Shown here one piece after another: positions 46,960 to 58,791 of a stretch of 64,000 bases of DNA. The stretch lies in assembly GCA_023213395.1 (NCBI GenBank), contig CM041465.1, positions 110,181,741 to 110,245,740 of the forward strand, given 5' to 3'. Made by a program: the position numbers and the translations under genes. The notes beneath the pieces were generated by a model. That model saw only the letters and a program-made list of their open reading frames with translations, had not been told where the DNA came from and ran no database searches. Position 1 is the first letter of the stretch; each line of letters begins with the position of its first letter. Origin of the DNA: Cycas panzhihuaensis (lineage: Eukaryota; Cycadophyta).

Positions 46960-49724
46960 TGGATGTATATCTACAGGATAATCACCTAGTTAGGTAGGAA
47001 TGACGATGATCGATATTCTTATCGAGGGTGCGGGTGAAAAAACCTACAAGCGAAGTAAGTACCATGCAGGGCACCCTGTGCGCTGGAGCATGAGTTCAGG
47101 ACCTGCAGATGATACCCAACTATCTTGGAGTGGTCCTCTATCTCAAAGAGAAAGAAGGAAAGCAAGAGAGGTAGCCCGAATAGACTTAAGAGGAAGGTCC
47201 TCCCACCCTTGGATGGTCGGAAGGGGAGGAAAGGAATCCTCAAGGGTTTCCCTATGATGGAGGGAAAAGAGCGAAACAAGGTAGGTGATAGCCTACTATG
47301 TGGCTAGGATCTTCTTGGTTATTTGACTAAGTAAATAGAGCCAAGAAGGGAGGAGGGAAGTGAGAACGGACGACCAAACCAAAATCTCCCTTAATGATTC
47401 AGAAAAGAAACGAGAAAGAAAATAAGAATGGGTATCACGTGTGCAAGCAAACAATACCAAGTAGGGATGAGCCAAAAAGGGGCAAGGTAGATTTTGCAAG
47501 CCAAGGAAAAGGAAAGGGAAAATCTCCTATAGGTCCTTTTCCTATGAGAGTTGGGTGCGTGATGTGTAAATATGCAAATATAAGTAAAAGATATCGTTTT
47601 CCTTTTTACTTTTATGTGTAACCTACTTAACTAACACATAGATCTCAAATAAAAGTGCAAAAGGAAAGTAGGGGAAAAAGGAGAAAAGTACGTACCCGAA
47701 AGATATAGCGGCCGGTGGAAGACCTCACCCATGCACCACGTATGTTCTCATCTGCCCACGGATGATTGAGAGGCTTCCTTACCATCCCCTTTGCGAAAAG
47801 AAAGCGAAAGGAAAGGAGTGAAAGCAAAGAGCAAAACAAAGAACCTTACCCAGATCTGAGCACTTTGCACCTTTGTAAGAACACCGTGGCAACCTGCACA
47901 TGCACGAACTTATCCCTTCCAAGAAGGGGCTGTAAGAGATAAACTATGTATATGCAAGTATATATAAGTACTATCAATATTAGAGCGTTAGGAAGAAACA
48001 GTTGTTGCAATAAGCTCCAAAAACCCTCTTTCAAGCAAAGCCAAACATCAAGCAAAAATGGAATAACGGAAGCCTCGGGATGGCTAACCCTCTACTGAAT
48101 TCTCCACATAGCCCGCAAGCACAATAAGATAGTGGTAAGGGTCACTAAGGACAGCCAAGAGATATCAAGAAAAGAGCAACACGGCGTTGGGAAGTATGCA
48201 AGGCACAGAGTTTCTATGGGCAGTAATCCAGTGCATAAACCCTTGCTAATGATACCAAGGGATACCCAATAATATGGATGACACTATGGGGTTCCAAACA
48301 AGAGGCGAGTAGACCTGGGATCAGCATAACAAAGGGCTACATACGCTGATAGTCCAGTGCTAGCCTAGGGCTCAATCTCTCCTAATAATCTCAAGAAGAG
48401 CATGGAGTAAAAGAAGAGAAGGTGGGAAGGGATTACCTTTGGAGAGAAGGACTAAAAAGTGGGGCTGCCATGCCTTACTCTCTTCACCCAGCCCTGAGAC
48501 TCTTCTCTCACTGCTCTCTTGAAGAAAATCAGTGGAGAGAAAGATGGAGCCAAGGGACAAGAAGCCAAGTATAATGGAAAAGTGACTTTGCAACGGTGAA
48601 ACCTGGAGGAACCAAGCAAATGAGACAAGAAATAGGTCTAAAATGGAGTAACTTACCATAAAACTAGAAGGGAAAGGTTTGTAAGACCTGTTGGGCAGAT
48701 GTATGATAGATCTGGGCCTACTAACAATGAGGAAGAGGGCTCCTGTAAGGGTTTATAGGAGGAAATCCAATGGACAACTAAAGGGATACTTACTGGGTGA
48801 GTTGGAGAAGAAATCAACGCCAAAATCGCTTAATGAAACCTAGAGAGAGGCTTCCTACCATGGAAGCAAGGAGTTGTAGGTGAGTCCTGACCTAGGGTGT
48901 AGGAAACATAGGCCTGCAAATACACCTATAGCAGAAAGAGCAGGAGAGCAAGAGTTGCAGCAGGAATTATTATATTGGAGAGTAAAAAATGACCTAAGAG
49001 ATCCTCAAAATGATGAGGGTTTGGATACTTATACCTATCCTAGCCCTAAGTGAATGAATAGAGCACAAATAGGGCTGAGGTGGATACAAGGACATGTGGT
49101 GATTCCGTAGGAAATACAAGAATTTCCATTTTAACTTTTTAAAAAATAATTGATGACAGTCACACCACGGTAAACTTCACGGTACCACGGTAAACTTCAT
49201 GGTACTGCTAAGTTTACAGCAGTGCAGGACCAGAAAGCCAGAATGGCAGGTTTCTGGGCTCTGAGAGCTTTGGGAGATGATTTGATATGCCTCGGAGGGG
49301 GTAGCCCTCCTATTTAGGTGGATGAGATAGTTTAGGAAGCATGTGGACAAAGGCAAGCAAACATCAATGAGCAAAGATCCCAGAACGAGGTGCTAAGAGC
49401 TCAAGGTCGAAGCATGAACAGATCACACAGATGAAAAGGAACCTGAGGCAGTGTGGAGACAGCATGGAAGGTCATATAGTGCCATGGGGATGCCCACCTT
49501 ACAGAAAGGTAGGTCCCGCTGGGTCATCATAGGCTCACGATATGATAGGTAGCATGAATAGGCAACAAAATGCAAAGTAATAACGCAAATGAAGCAAGCC
49601 GTCATGCAGAGAGGCAACACTTCTGTCAACCTTTCTGATGAAATAATATAAGTGAAAAGGGAGAAGTATACCTGAGCCTACCTGAGTCGACCTATCCATA
49701 TCCATTCCCGGTAGCCGGGAAACA
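46960..49724 (-). repeat. 3' LTR of element C
   Basis: 2,765 bp. It starts TGTTTCCCGGC on the minus strand at 49,724 and ends with TCCA at 46,960. Motif block at 49,161-49,227 and TATA at 49,027-49,033. The polypurine tract lies immediately to the right. Confidence 0.92.
49161..49227 (-). promoter_or_regulatory. U3 palindrome block in the 3' LTR of C
   Basis: In LTR sense it reads GCTGTAAACTTAGCAGTACC, then two tandem inverse half-sites ATGAAGTTTACCGTGGTACC and GTGAAGTTTACCGTGGTG. It lies about 130 bp upstream of TATAAGT. The other LTR of C has the same block at 63,427-63,493. Confidence 0.65.
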
Positions 49725-50145
49725 CTGCCCCCTTGGCAACAGAGCCTCACCGCTCGAAAGCATGGTGCGACGGTGAATGTTGGCAACACGATTATCAGTA
49801 GCACATATGTATGTATATATATATAAATCATAATCATAACAGGAGACAAGGATGTCAGCAAGTGTCATGGCAGAACACGTGGATACGAGGACAGGGGTGG
49901 AGACGACATAGGGCTACCTATGTACCACCCGAGAATTGACTAGAAGCTAGAAGGATGAGGGGACTACCCCCATTGTAAAAGTCTGAAGAGATGCACGATG
50001 ATGTCAGGTAAGAGAGATAAGTAAGAAAACCTGGTAGTCGCGATAGTTTAACCTCATTAGCAGCTAGCTTTTAGAGGTATGAGTAGATCAGAAGGTGATC
50101 TATATAACGGCCTGAGACTTGGGTGACAAAGCGATTGGGCAAGTC
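49725..50145 (-). other. Tail and polypurine tract of element C
   Basis: The polypurine tract AAGGGGGCAG on the minus strand (49,725-49,734) borders the LTR. The rest is the non-coding tail conserved with A and B. Confidence 0.75.
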
Positions 50146-50568
50146 TTAGGGATGGTTAGCAAGAAGAGGAAGGCGGCGCTCAAGGATGAGGTAAACAAGA
50201 CTATCTATCTCAATGTTGAGGGCCTGAGGAATATGTCAAATGTCAACAGATTGAAAATTAGCCAGTAGGGATCTAACAGTCTAAGCGAGGGCTCTCAAGT
50301 GAGGGCATCACACCTAGTAAACTTGGGTGAGATAGAACACCACAACCTGGGAGTCACGAAGAAGGACAATCGATCCATGATGGAAATGGAGTGCATCGGT
50401 GAGGGCCTCAATAACGGCCATGTACTCGGCTTCGTTATTGGTAGCCTCAGGGAGGAAGATTCTAGAACACAGAAAATCATGTCTAGAAGAGCTGCGAAGA
50501 ATCCAAGCAGTAGTAGAAGGTCTAGGATTATCGCGACTCTCGCCATCAGTAAAAATATAGAGAGACAT
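50146..50568 (-). pseudogene. Archaeal-type RNase H ORF of element C
   Basis: 140 codons from MSLYIFTDGESRDNP to a TAA at 50,146-50,148, colinear with A's ORF. Asp of FTDGES, Glu of NNEAEYMAV and Asp of LRDSQVVV are present; the last block reads NIEIDSLV, keeping the final Asp. The N-terminal 84 codons are open; stops follow in the second half. It would digest RNA/DNA hybrids as a separate protein. Confidence 0.85.
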
Positions 50569-51109
50569 GGATGATGGAAGAGAAAGTCTCGGTGGAGAAA
50601 ATATGTAATAATATAAAAGTTAAAGCAAAAAAGAGGCTCATAAGGCAAGCAATAAATGGCCGTGAAGGGTAGGAGGACCTAGCAATGAGGCTACCCAAGG
50701 ACAAGAGTAGACTATCCGACCACCGACTGAGAGTGGGCGGCAAAATAACACCCTGGGGTACCAAAGGTTGCTTAAGAAAGCAAAGAACGACTCTGAATAG
50801 GGGGAGCATTCCCTTTGGAGGCCCTAAGGATAGGAAAGAGTTGTAAAAATAAGTCCATGATGGTGAAACGAGCTAAATCAGTATAAACTCAGGTATGCAC
50901 AGGAGCAGCACGTAAAATGAGGAAAAAGGGCCCTACAAAAGATACATGGACAGGGTGCCATAAATGCATCCACAAGAAAGAGTGAATCGAAGGCTATGGG
51001 AGCACAACAGGAGACAGGGCTAGAAGGCAAAGATGATCAGGGGTAGGAGATGATCCAAAAGGCTATCACGAGGTCAAAAATAGAGACAGTGCCCCTTGGG
51101 GTCCCCGCC

Positions 51110-51118
51110 TATATAAGG
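51110..51118 (+). promoter_or_regulatory. TATA box of the antisense PMD gene (element C)
   Basis: TATATAAGG after GGGGTCCCCGCC. It is identical to A's box and about 160 bases upstream of the exon 1 ATG. Confidence 0.75.
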
Positions 51119-51276
51119 AAATTTGACAGAAAATTGATTTATTTTCATGGGCTCTCGAGAGAATCTAGAGCCATTTCCCTATGCAGTGGAGCACTACTTG
51201 ACTTTAGAGGCACGCAAAGGGAGATCAAACCATCAGATCAGAGCGAGAGGGTAGCCGTTGGGACCATCGAGATGAG

Positions 51277-53690
51277 ATGATGAGTGCTAGGCTAGATCCA
51301 GTGAGTAGATCCTACAAAACCCAGCCCATCTCGTGATTTGGAATGTACTACTTTTTATGTTTTTTGTGTAGATTTTTAGGCCTCGTATGGGCAAGAAATG
51401 ACCTCTCGGAGGTCCGAATTGGACCTAGAAAGAGGCAGGACCAGGGCATTAGGTAGCCCTAGTCCTAGTGGACCCTACTAGGCCCACCAAAAGAAATTTT
51501 TTTGGATTTTTGGCAGGAAACCCCCCCTTTTGGGGGGGTGCCGTTTGCACCGTAGCAAAGATCACGGTGCCATAATCTTTGTCGCAGGGCTCTGATCACT
51601 GCGAAACCTAGGCCAAACTCCATGGTACCGTAAAGTTTGGTGCGGTGCAAAGGCAAAATTGTAGAAAAGAGGAGACAGAGGCCTGCAGAGCCCCAGATCT
51701 TGATCAGGTAGAGCTGAAAGATAGTCTAGAGGATAAAGAGTAAGCATATGTTAAGTTTTGATTAGTTTTGTGGCATTTGCAGGCTGTGATCGTAGTGGAG
51801 AACCATGAGAACATAGGTATGGCTATGTTAAGTTTTATAGAGATAATGACCAGGGAGGATAAGGGGGTCCTACGGAGATGTGGCCTACTGAAGGTCATGA
51901 GGATGCCTCAGTACATGTCAGACCAATGGCTATTGATCGATATTGTGTCGCATTGGGACCGAAGGAGGTACGTTTCCCACCTACCCTAGGTGGGAGACGT
52001 AAGAGTGACACCTAGGGATATCTGGAGGATACTGGGAGTACCGACAATGGGAAGGTCAATGGCACTAGGAGCATTGCTTAGTAATGAGGCAACACATAGG
52101 GAGGCAGCGATATTTTTTATAGGATAGGACATATGGGAGAGGAGGGGGATACCACTACAGACTATGGTTATGTCCAGAGTTCCTCGTGTGAGGAAATTTA
52201 TCACACTGTGTTCTATTCCGAATCTCCCAGAAACAGAACTATAGAGACATACCAGGAGGTTGGATGGACGCGGTACGTCGATGTGAGGCAGGCAAGAGGA
52301 TGGACTGGGCCACCCTAATATCAGCGAATCTCATTGCACAGATGGACGCCATCAGAGTAGCGGGCAGAGGAGGACTCTCACACAACATGTTATTACAGTG
52401 TTGGTTCTTTGACCACTTTGGATCAGTGGCACCGGAAAGCGGACCACACCCTATCGCAGAGTGGGCCCCAATGGTCCATAGATAGTAGACGAGGCTGAGA
52501 GGGACTAAGGACTAGGTATACGTCTGTCCCTCAGTGGAGCCTCCTCACCCTAACAGACTATACTGCACATCCATATAGGTTAGTGAGGTGGGATAGTGAT
52601 GATGAGGCAGGAGGGGCAGGAGCGCCCCCGGGAGATGATGAGGGCGGTGATGGAGGTGATGGGGCCATCCCATCATGACCTACAGGAGAGGCAGGTCCAT
52701 CGGGGATAGCAGGTGGAGGAGCAAGGCCATCTGGGACTACCGGCGGAGAGGCAGGCTCATCAAGGGATGCAGAGGTGAGTAGGGGGGCAGTGACATGGGC
52801 CCGCAGGCTACGGATCATCAGGAGATCCATAGAGGCGGTAGTTGCACCAGCCATAGAGAGGACGGATGCCCCAGCTATTGAGGCGATGGCATAGGAGGTA
52901 CCCGAGGAGGAGGAGGTACCTATAGCTAGCGGAGTAGTAGAGGGAGAGGCAGTCGTACAAGTTGAGGAGCCGGCAACCACACCAGGTGAGACATGACCAT
53001 TTCATGTCGTCGTTTGATTGCCAGATATATACATAGTTTGATTTTAGTTTTGATTTGATATCCATAGATATGTACTGATACATGACATGCTGGATTGCAG
53101 GTATGGTAGATATCTAGAGGTTGGTGGAGGCAGTAGTCTGAGAGGTATTCCCTCAGGCCTATGCAGAGGGACAGCCTCCCATCTAGGCAGGGGACGAGCC
53201 TAGACCGGCAGGCAGTCACGTGACAGCTTTCGCCCCATTGATATAGGCGAGGGATATATGGGTGGCAGAGTCCCAGGAGCATGAGGCATGTGCGAGATGT
53301 TAGCAGGCTGAGAATGACACCATCCGAGCTGAGAGGGACACCCTACAGGCACGGGTGCATGCACTCGAGGCTCAGGGGGAGTTGGAGGGGATATGGGGAG
53401 CTATATCTGGGTGATAGTGCTAGAGGAGCGACTCTGGGGGATGGAGGAGAGGCCCCGCCTTATAGAGATAGGGCAGGATCGTATCCAGGTGCGATACGAC
53501 TGACTGATAGAGGACATGGCCTTGAGGTCGGTGTGGAGTAGGACATAGACTCATATGTTAGCGACGATCCCGAGGAGGCCACGGGAGCTCACATAGACTC
53601 AGGAGGAGTCTCGGAGGGATGTGGTCCCCATGAGAGAGATCACATCGACCAGGAGATGATGCCCCAGGAGCAGGGCAATAGTAGGATAGG
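51277..53690 (+). pseudogene. Antisense PMD gene of element C
   Basis: Exon 1 is 51,277-51,300 (MMSARLDP). Intron 1 is 51,301-51,782 (GTGAGT...GCAG). Exon 2 is 51,783-52,985, with VVENHENIGMAMLSFIEIM, DQWLLIDIVSHWDRRRYV and LLQCWFFDHFGSVA. Intron 2 is 52,986-53,100. Exon 3 starts at 53,101 and encodes FPQAYAEGQPPI and a likely coiled coil (AENDTIRAERDTLQARVHAL) before fading near 53,690. Frameshifts near 52,000-52,260 and several stops are present. One stop in the acidic tail (about 52,677) is at the same codon as in A. Role unknown; PMD proteins of plants are nuclear and linked to silencing. Confidence 0.85.
51521..51651 (+). promoter_or_regulatory. Composite palindrome module in PMD intron 1 (C)
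   Basis: CCCCCCC, TTTT and GGGGGGG form a perfect inverted repeat at about 51,521-51,538. Then come two palindromic units: GCAAAGATCACGGTGCCATA followed by its inverse half (51,554-51,585), and CCAAACTCCATGGTACCGTA followed by AAGTTTGG (51,612-51,640). Both the run hairpin and the palindromes recur in LTR U3. Confidence 0.65.
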
Positions 53691-54411
53691 ACATATGTAT
53701 TTTATTTTGATAGGGGAAAGCACGGGCCTCCAGGGGGTCATCATATATATAATCACATGATTGTACCCCCCCTGCAAGGACACTAGCTTCCCATAGATGA
53801 TGTACCATACCATATGTATGATATGACACATGATTTTGATGTATATATACAAATGGGGTAATTGGTACCCCATTTTGGCATATGACGATATGTATCATAA
53901 TGCATGATGGATGATATGTATGTTTGCTTACTTGTTTATGTGTGTGTGTGGGTACACAAATACACAAGGGCATGTATAGTTACATTTTGAGATGATTATT
54001 GTATAAGCTTTGTGTTATGATATTTGTTTCAGTTGCATATATTTCCTTTTATGTAGGGCCAGATACCTAATAGGAGCACACACGATCACCATGAGTAGAG
54101 GTGCTAGACATATGTGGGGTTAGGAAATAGGGTGACACGCATGTCCACATGGGAGCATAGTGGGATATGCAAAGGAAATACCGAGCAAGAGGGGAGTGAC
54201 AATACTCTAGAGCGTGGTCCTAATTGGGGGATGCCCAAATAGGAGGACAAGGTCCCAAGGAAAATAAGAACGAGGGTTCTGCGGGAGGAACCAGAAGAAA
54301 ATAGGAGAGGCCATCCTAAGTTGTCATTCCACTTGTGGCTAGGAAGAATCAGAATAAACTTAAGATGGTAGTTTAGGCTCATTTCAGAGCATGGGTAAGG
54401 TGACGACAAGG
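53691..54411 (+). other. Convergent spacer of element C with a perfect hairpin
   Basis: Non-coding spacer between the PMD gene and the end of the polyprotein. AAATGGGGTA (53,851-53,860), a five-base loop and TACCCCATTT (53,866-53,875) form a perfect inverted repeat. No gene was recognised; purine/pyrimidine dinucleotide runs lie near 53,940. Confidence 0.6.
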
Positions 54412-55759
54412 TCATAAGTAAAACTTCTCAAGGAATTTCTCGTTAACAACTTTCTCAAATTCAAGACCCTCCAAGGTGGTAACCCTATAAGCGTCATTAT
54501 CGAGGCTCTCAATAACGACAAAGGGTCCAACCCATTTGGGCCTAAATGTGGCCAAGTAGTCATGAAGATACTCCAATTTGAGGATGTGGTCCCCGGGAAA
54601 TAAAGGACGAGAACAAAGATGTTTGTCGTAGCTCCTTTGTGAGTGGGCTTTGGATGCTAGGTTAGCCTAATAGGCGGCTAAGCGTCTCTCATCCAAAGCT
54701 TCGAGGTCCAAGAGGCAAGCCTAATGGATCGACTCCTCATCAATGAGACCCCGAAGAGAAACACGTAAGGAAGGGATCTCCACTTCCAATGGGAGTACCG
54801 CCTCGGTACTGTAGACTAGGGAGAATGGGGTCATTCCCATGGCAAAATGGACAGAGGTGCAGTAAGCTCATAAAGTGGAAGGGAGCTGAAGGTTCCAATC
54901 TCTTTGAGACCGAGTGATAGTTTTCTTTAAAATGTTGATGAGAGTCTTGTTGAATGACTCCACTTGACCATTTGCCTGGGGGTAGTAAGGAGAGGAAGTT
55001 TTGTGAGAGATCTTAAATTTCTCACAAAGCTCATCCATCTCCTTATTGTAAAAGGGGGTTCTGTTGTCAGTAATTAGGATGTCAGGAATCCCAAAATAGC
55101 AAATGATGTCCTGGTAAATGAAGGTAGCTATCATCTTACTAGGGGTAGTAACTAGAGGGATGGCCTCTGCCCATTTAGTAAAGTATTCCATAGCAGTCAA
55201 GATAAACTTGTGCTACGACAAGGAAGGTGGGAAGATAGCCCTGATAAGGTTTAGACCCCACTGAGTGAAAGGCCATGGAGATACAATAGGATGAAGGGCC
55301 TCAGAAGGTACATGGGAGATGTTAGCGTGTTCCTGACATCATCGACACCTCAGGGCAAAAGCATGGGCATCCTTAAAGAGGGACATCCAATAGTAACCCA
55401 TACGGAGGATCCTCTGGGTAATGGATTAGCCCCCAAAGTGACCCCCGCAAATGCCAGGGTGGCATTCACGAAGTATTTAGTCAGCTTCGTTAGTGGTGAC
55501 GTAGTGGAGGAGGATCCCATCGAAAGACCTCTTATACAATACTTTGTCCATGAGGAAGTATTGTCTAGCAGAAGTCTGTATGTGAGATCTAGCCTTACTA
55601 CTAGCTTCAGGGTGGTATTACCGCTATGTGAGATACCACACAATGTCGCCATACCACTCGTTATCAATGAGCAGATGGGGAGGGATGTCCTGAATGGTCA
55701 AGATGGACTCATCAGGAAGGGAATCGTCAACGTGGGCATCGAGTGAGTTAGGGATAGGG
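54412..55759 (-). pseudogene. Integrase of element C
   Basis: Zinc region LRECHPGICGGHFGG near 55,440. The first catalytic Asp has become Asn in QWGLNLI (near 55,255). The second Asp (ITDNRTPF) and the Glu (NGQVESFNKTL) are in the open piece 54,868-55,200. The C-terminal KWVGPFVVI module and final codons are intact to the TGA at 54,412. Confidence 0.9.
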
Positions 55760-56329
55760 GTGTCTACGAGTTGATCAGCCACTACCATCCCCTTCTTCAA
55801 TTTCTGGTTGATGATATAAAGATTGAACTCTTAAAGTAGGATGACCCAACAGCCAGCCCTACCAGTCAAGTCTGAACGAGTAAGTAGATATCGCAAGGGA
55901 TCGAACTAGATGATTACCTTGGTGGTATTATGAAGTAAGTAATGTCTAAACTTCTTAGTCGCGTGGACCAAGGAGAGACACTCCTTCTCAGCTGAAGAGT
56001 AGTTAAGTTTGGCAGCCATGAGGGTGTGGCTGATGAAGTAAATAGCTCTCTTGACTCATGAGTCATCCTCCTAAGCTAACATAGCACCCAGGGACTCATT
56101 AGTTATTGAGGTATAAAGAATGAAGGGCCTATCGAAGCAAGGGGGCGCCAACATAGGAGTAGAAGCAAGAGCTTCCTTAAGTCTTTCAAAGGCTTATTGG
56201 GCCTTATCAGACCAAAAAAATGTGGCTTCCTTCTTCAATAGGTTGGTTAAGGGTTTAGCGCTTATGGCGAAGTCTTCTAGGAAGCACTTGAGGAAACCAA
56301 GCCTACTTAGGAATGACTTGATCTGTCAT
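55760..56329 (-). pseudogene. Ty3-type RNase H of element C
   Basis: RNase H blocks [30 protein letters not shown] and DPLRYLLTRSDLTGRAG are recognisable. Four or more stops interrupt it. The first catalytic Asp is Asn. It continues in frame into integrase. Confidence 0.8.
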
Positions 56330-57110
56330 TGGGTCCTAGGAGGCGGCATATCAGGGATTACCTTGACCTTGTCAAGGTCAATCTAAATTCCTTGTTTTAA
56401 CATAAGAAATCCAAGGAGTTTGCCTGAAGTAACGGTAAACATACACTTGAGCGGGTTTAGGCTTACGTGGTACTTGCAGCATCAAGAGAAGATGGCCCAT
56501 AAGTCAGAGGGATGATGGGCCCTGACACATAAGAGACCCATCATGTCATCCATAAAGACCTTCAATGTGTAGTCAATAAGGTCATGGAAGATAAAGTACA
56601 TCGCTCTTTGGTAAGTAGCACCTGTATTTTTAAGACTGAAGGGCATTGCCTTATAGGTAAAGGTACCCCATGGGGTGATGAAGGTCGTCTTGTGGTAGTC
56701 TTTAGGAGATATTTGGATTTGATTGTAGCCAGAGAAGACATCCATTAAGGACATAACTTCGAATCTGGTTGTTCGATCAATGATTTGATCGATGAAAGGG
56801 AGCAGAAAGTTGTCCTTAGGACATGCATTGTTGAGATCATAGAAATCAACGCATATCTGGATAGACCTATTCTTTTTAGCAACGGGAACAATATTGGATA
56901 CCCATTTAGGGTAATCGATAGAAGTGATAAGTCCAGCATCCAAAAGCTTCTCGACCTCCATCTTGACGGTAGTCGAGAGTTTAGGGTGGAGAGGATGCTA
57001 CTTCTGGTGCACGGGATGGGCACTAGGAATGGTAGTGATATTGTGGGTGATGATGAAGGGGTCAATTCCCTTCATGTCAGAATAATCCCATGCAAAGACA
57101 CCCTGAAACT
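56330..57110 (-). pseudogene. Reverse transcriptase of element C
   Basis: The central RT is open for 159 codons (56,482-56,961): WVSNIVPVAKKN, CVDFYDLNNACPKDN, LMDVFSGYNQIQIS with the first catalytic Asp, FSLKNTGATYQ and FMDDMMGL with the other two. It is the best RT in the window. Compared with A, Gly after LMD is Val and the FG of FGLKN is FS. It is flanked by stops on both sides. Confidence 0.9.
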
Positions 57111-57999
57111 CCTAGAATAAAAGGGAATATTCCCTCACTTCATCAGGAGATCATTCCGCCCCCACCTTAATGACCTTGCCAGGGACAAGGACTATGTCTT
57201 GGGTTGTCCCCATGTACATGGCATTCCCCTCCTCGAAATAAAGAGGGGCAAGGTCAACAGTTAGAGATGGAACAGGGGATGGAATTGGATCAGCGAGTGT
57301 GGAACGAATCGCCAGAATCTTCTAGTGGCCAAGCCTATGTTGACTAGAAGGAAAGTTAAGCGCAGAGCCCACTAAGTGCTCAAGGAAAGCTTCATCATCT
57401 TTGAAGTAATCCACCCCATGGATGACCTTACTTTGAGTAGATGAAGTGCTAAAGGAAGTAGGAGTAACAGGACCGTGGTGGTTATCAGGTTTTCCAATGT
57501 CCTCAACAGACTCTAAGGGAGAGTCAAGAAGGGGCTCCTCAAAAGGAGTGAAAGGAAGTTCCTCGAAGCCATCACCTGCGGGGGGTGATGGGAAAGAAGA
57601 ATCAGTGACTGGTGGGTCAGAATGTGTAATGATATGTGTCACAAAAGGATGACTAGTCTCACAAAAGGGAGGAGTTCCAGGTTGGGATCTAGAACAAAGA
57701 GAATGCATCCTACTAGTGTAGAGGAAAGAAACGGGGTGAAGAAAGCCCTCGTCCTTATCATGGGACTCATCATCACTAAATGAGGCAAGATACTTGTAGC
57801 TCCCGACACCAATAGGAGCGAAGCGCATAAGACTAGGGGAAGAAGATATGGGATCTTCTTCAATGTAGGATGGATCGGGTATGACGATGGAGCAAGCGGA
57901 GGTAGGAGCAGAAGGGCCTTGGCTCACTTAATTGACAGGGTGAGTTTGTTTAACAAGTAGACGCTCGTGGGAAACAACCCTCATCCATCCATCATAGAC

Positions 58000-58791
58000 G
58001 AACTTAAGCTACCCCCAACGAGTCAAATACACAGATCCCATCTGATTGAGCTATGGCTGACCCAAGAGAAGATTGTAGTCGGCATCAACGTCAAGGACTA
58101 TAATGTCAGCGAGGACAGTCTTACCCTCGAGAGTAAGTAAGATCAAAACAGATCCCAATGGAGTCTTTTCGCTACCATCGTAGCCTTGGCATTGCCATGG
58201 AACAGGTTCCAAGGCAGAAATACCAAGCTCTTACATAACGCGCAAGGGCATGGCATTTACAGAAGAACTGTTGTCAATAATAGTCCTTCGTAAGGTACAG
58301 TCAGGTGTTTCAATGGTGATGGTGAATGGGAAGTTCCATTGGCATTCCCTTTCATACGCAGGGGGAAGGTCTTTAGGGTGAAAAGAAATGACGGGCTCAT
58401 GGCTTTGGATAACACCCAAAGTATGGATGGGTGCGTCATTTGGTCCTAAAGCTTCCAAAAGGAGAGTCCATTGTTTGGGACAACTCCTCAAAACATCCAT
58501 TAAGGACATTCCCACCGCAACATTGTGGAGCTCATTAATGATAGAGAAGGGCTTACCCTTCGCAGTAGGTTGGGTAAGTGCCCTTTGAAAATCGTAATGA
58601 CCAGGACATGCCGAAATAGCCTTAGGAAATAATAGTACTTCCAGAGGGGAGTTTTCCAGAAGAGGATCAGAGTGTGAGGCAGAAGAAGAGGCACCAGCTG
58701 CCTCTTTAGTGGCTTGAGACTGAGTAAGGGCATATAAGGGAGTAGCCTCAAGCATTTGGATTACCTTCTTTTCCTTATTACGGGACCACAA
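58000..58791 (-). pseudogene. Gag end and protease of element C
   Basis: The 186-codon piece 58,231-58,791 runs into the protease, where the active site reads IIDNSSSVNAMP (catalytic Asp near 58,274). Gly is replaced by Ser, so activity would be lost. NLLLGQP followed by a stop and LNQMG marks the second conserved block near 58,050. Confidence 0.83.
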
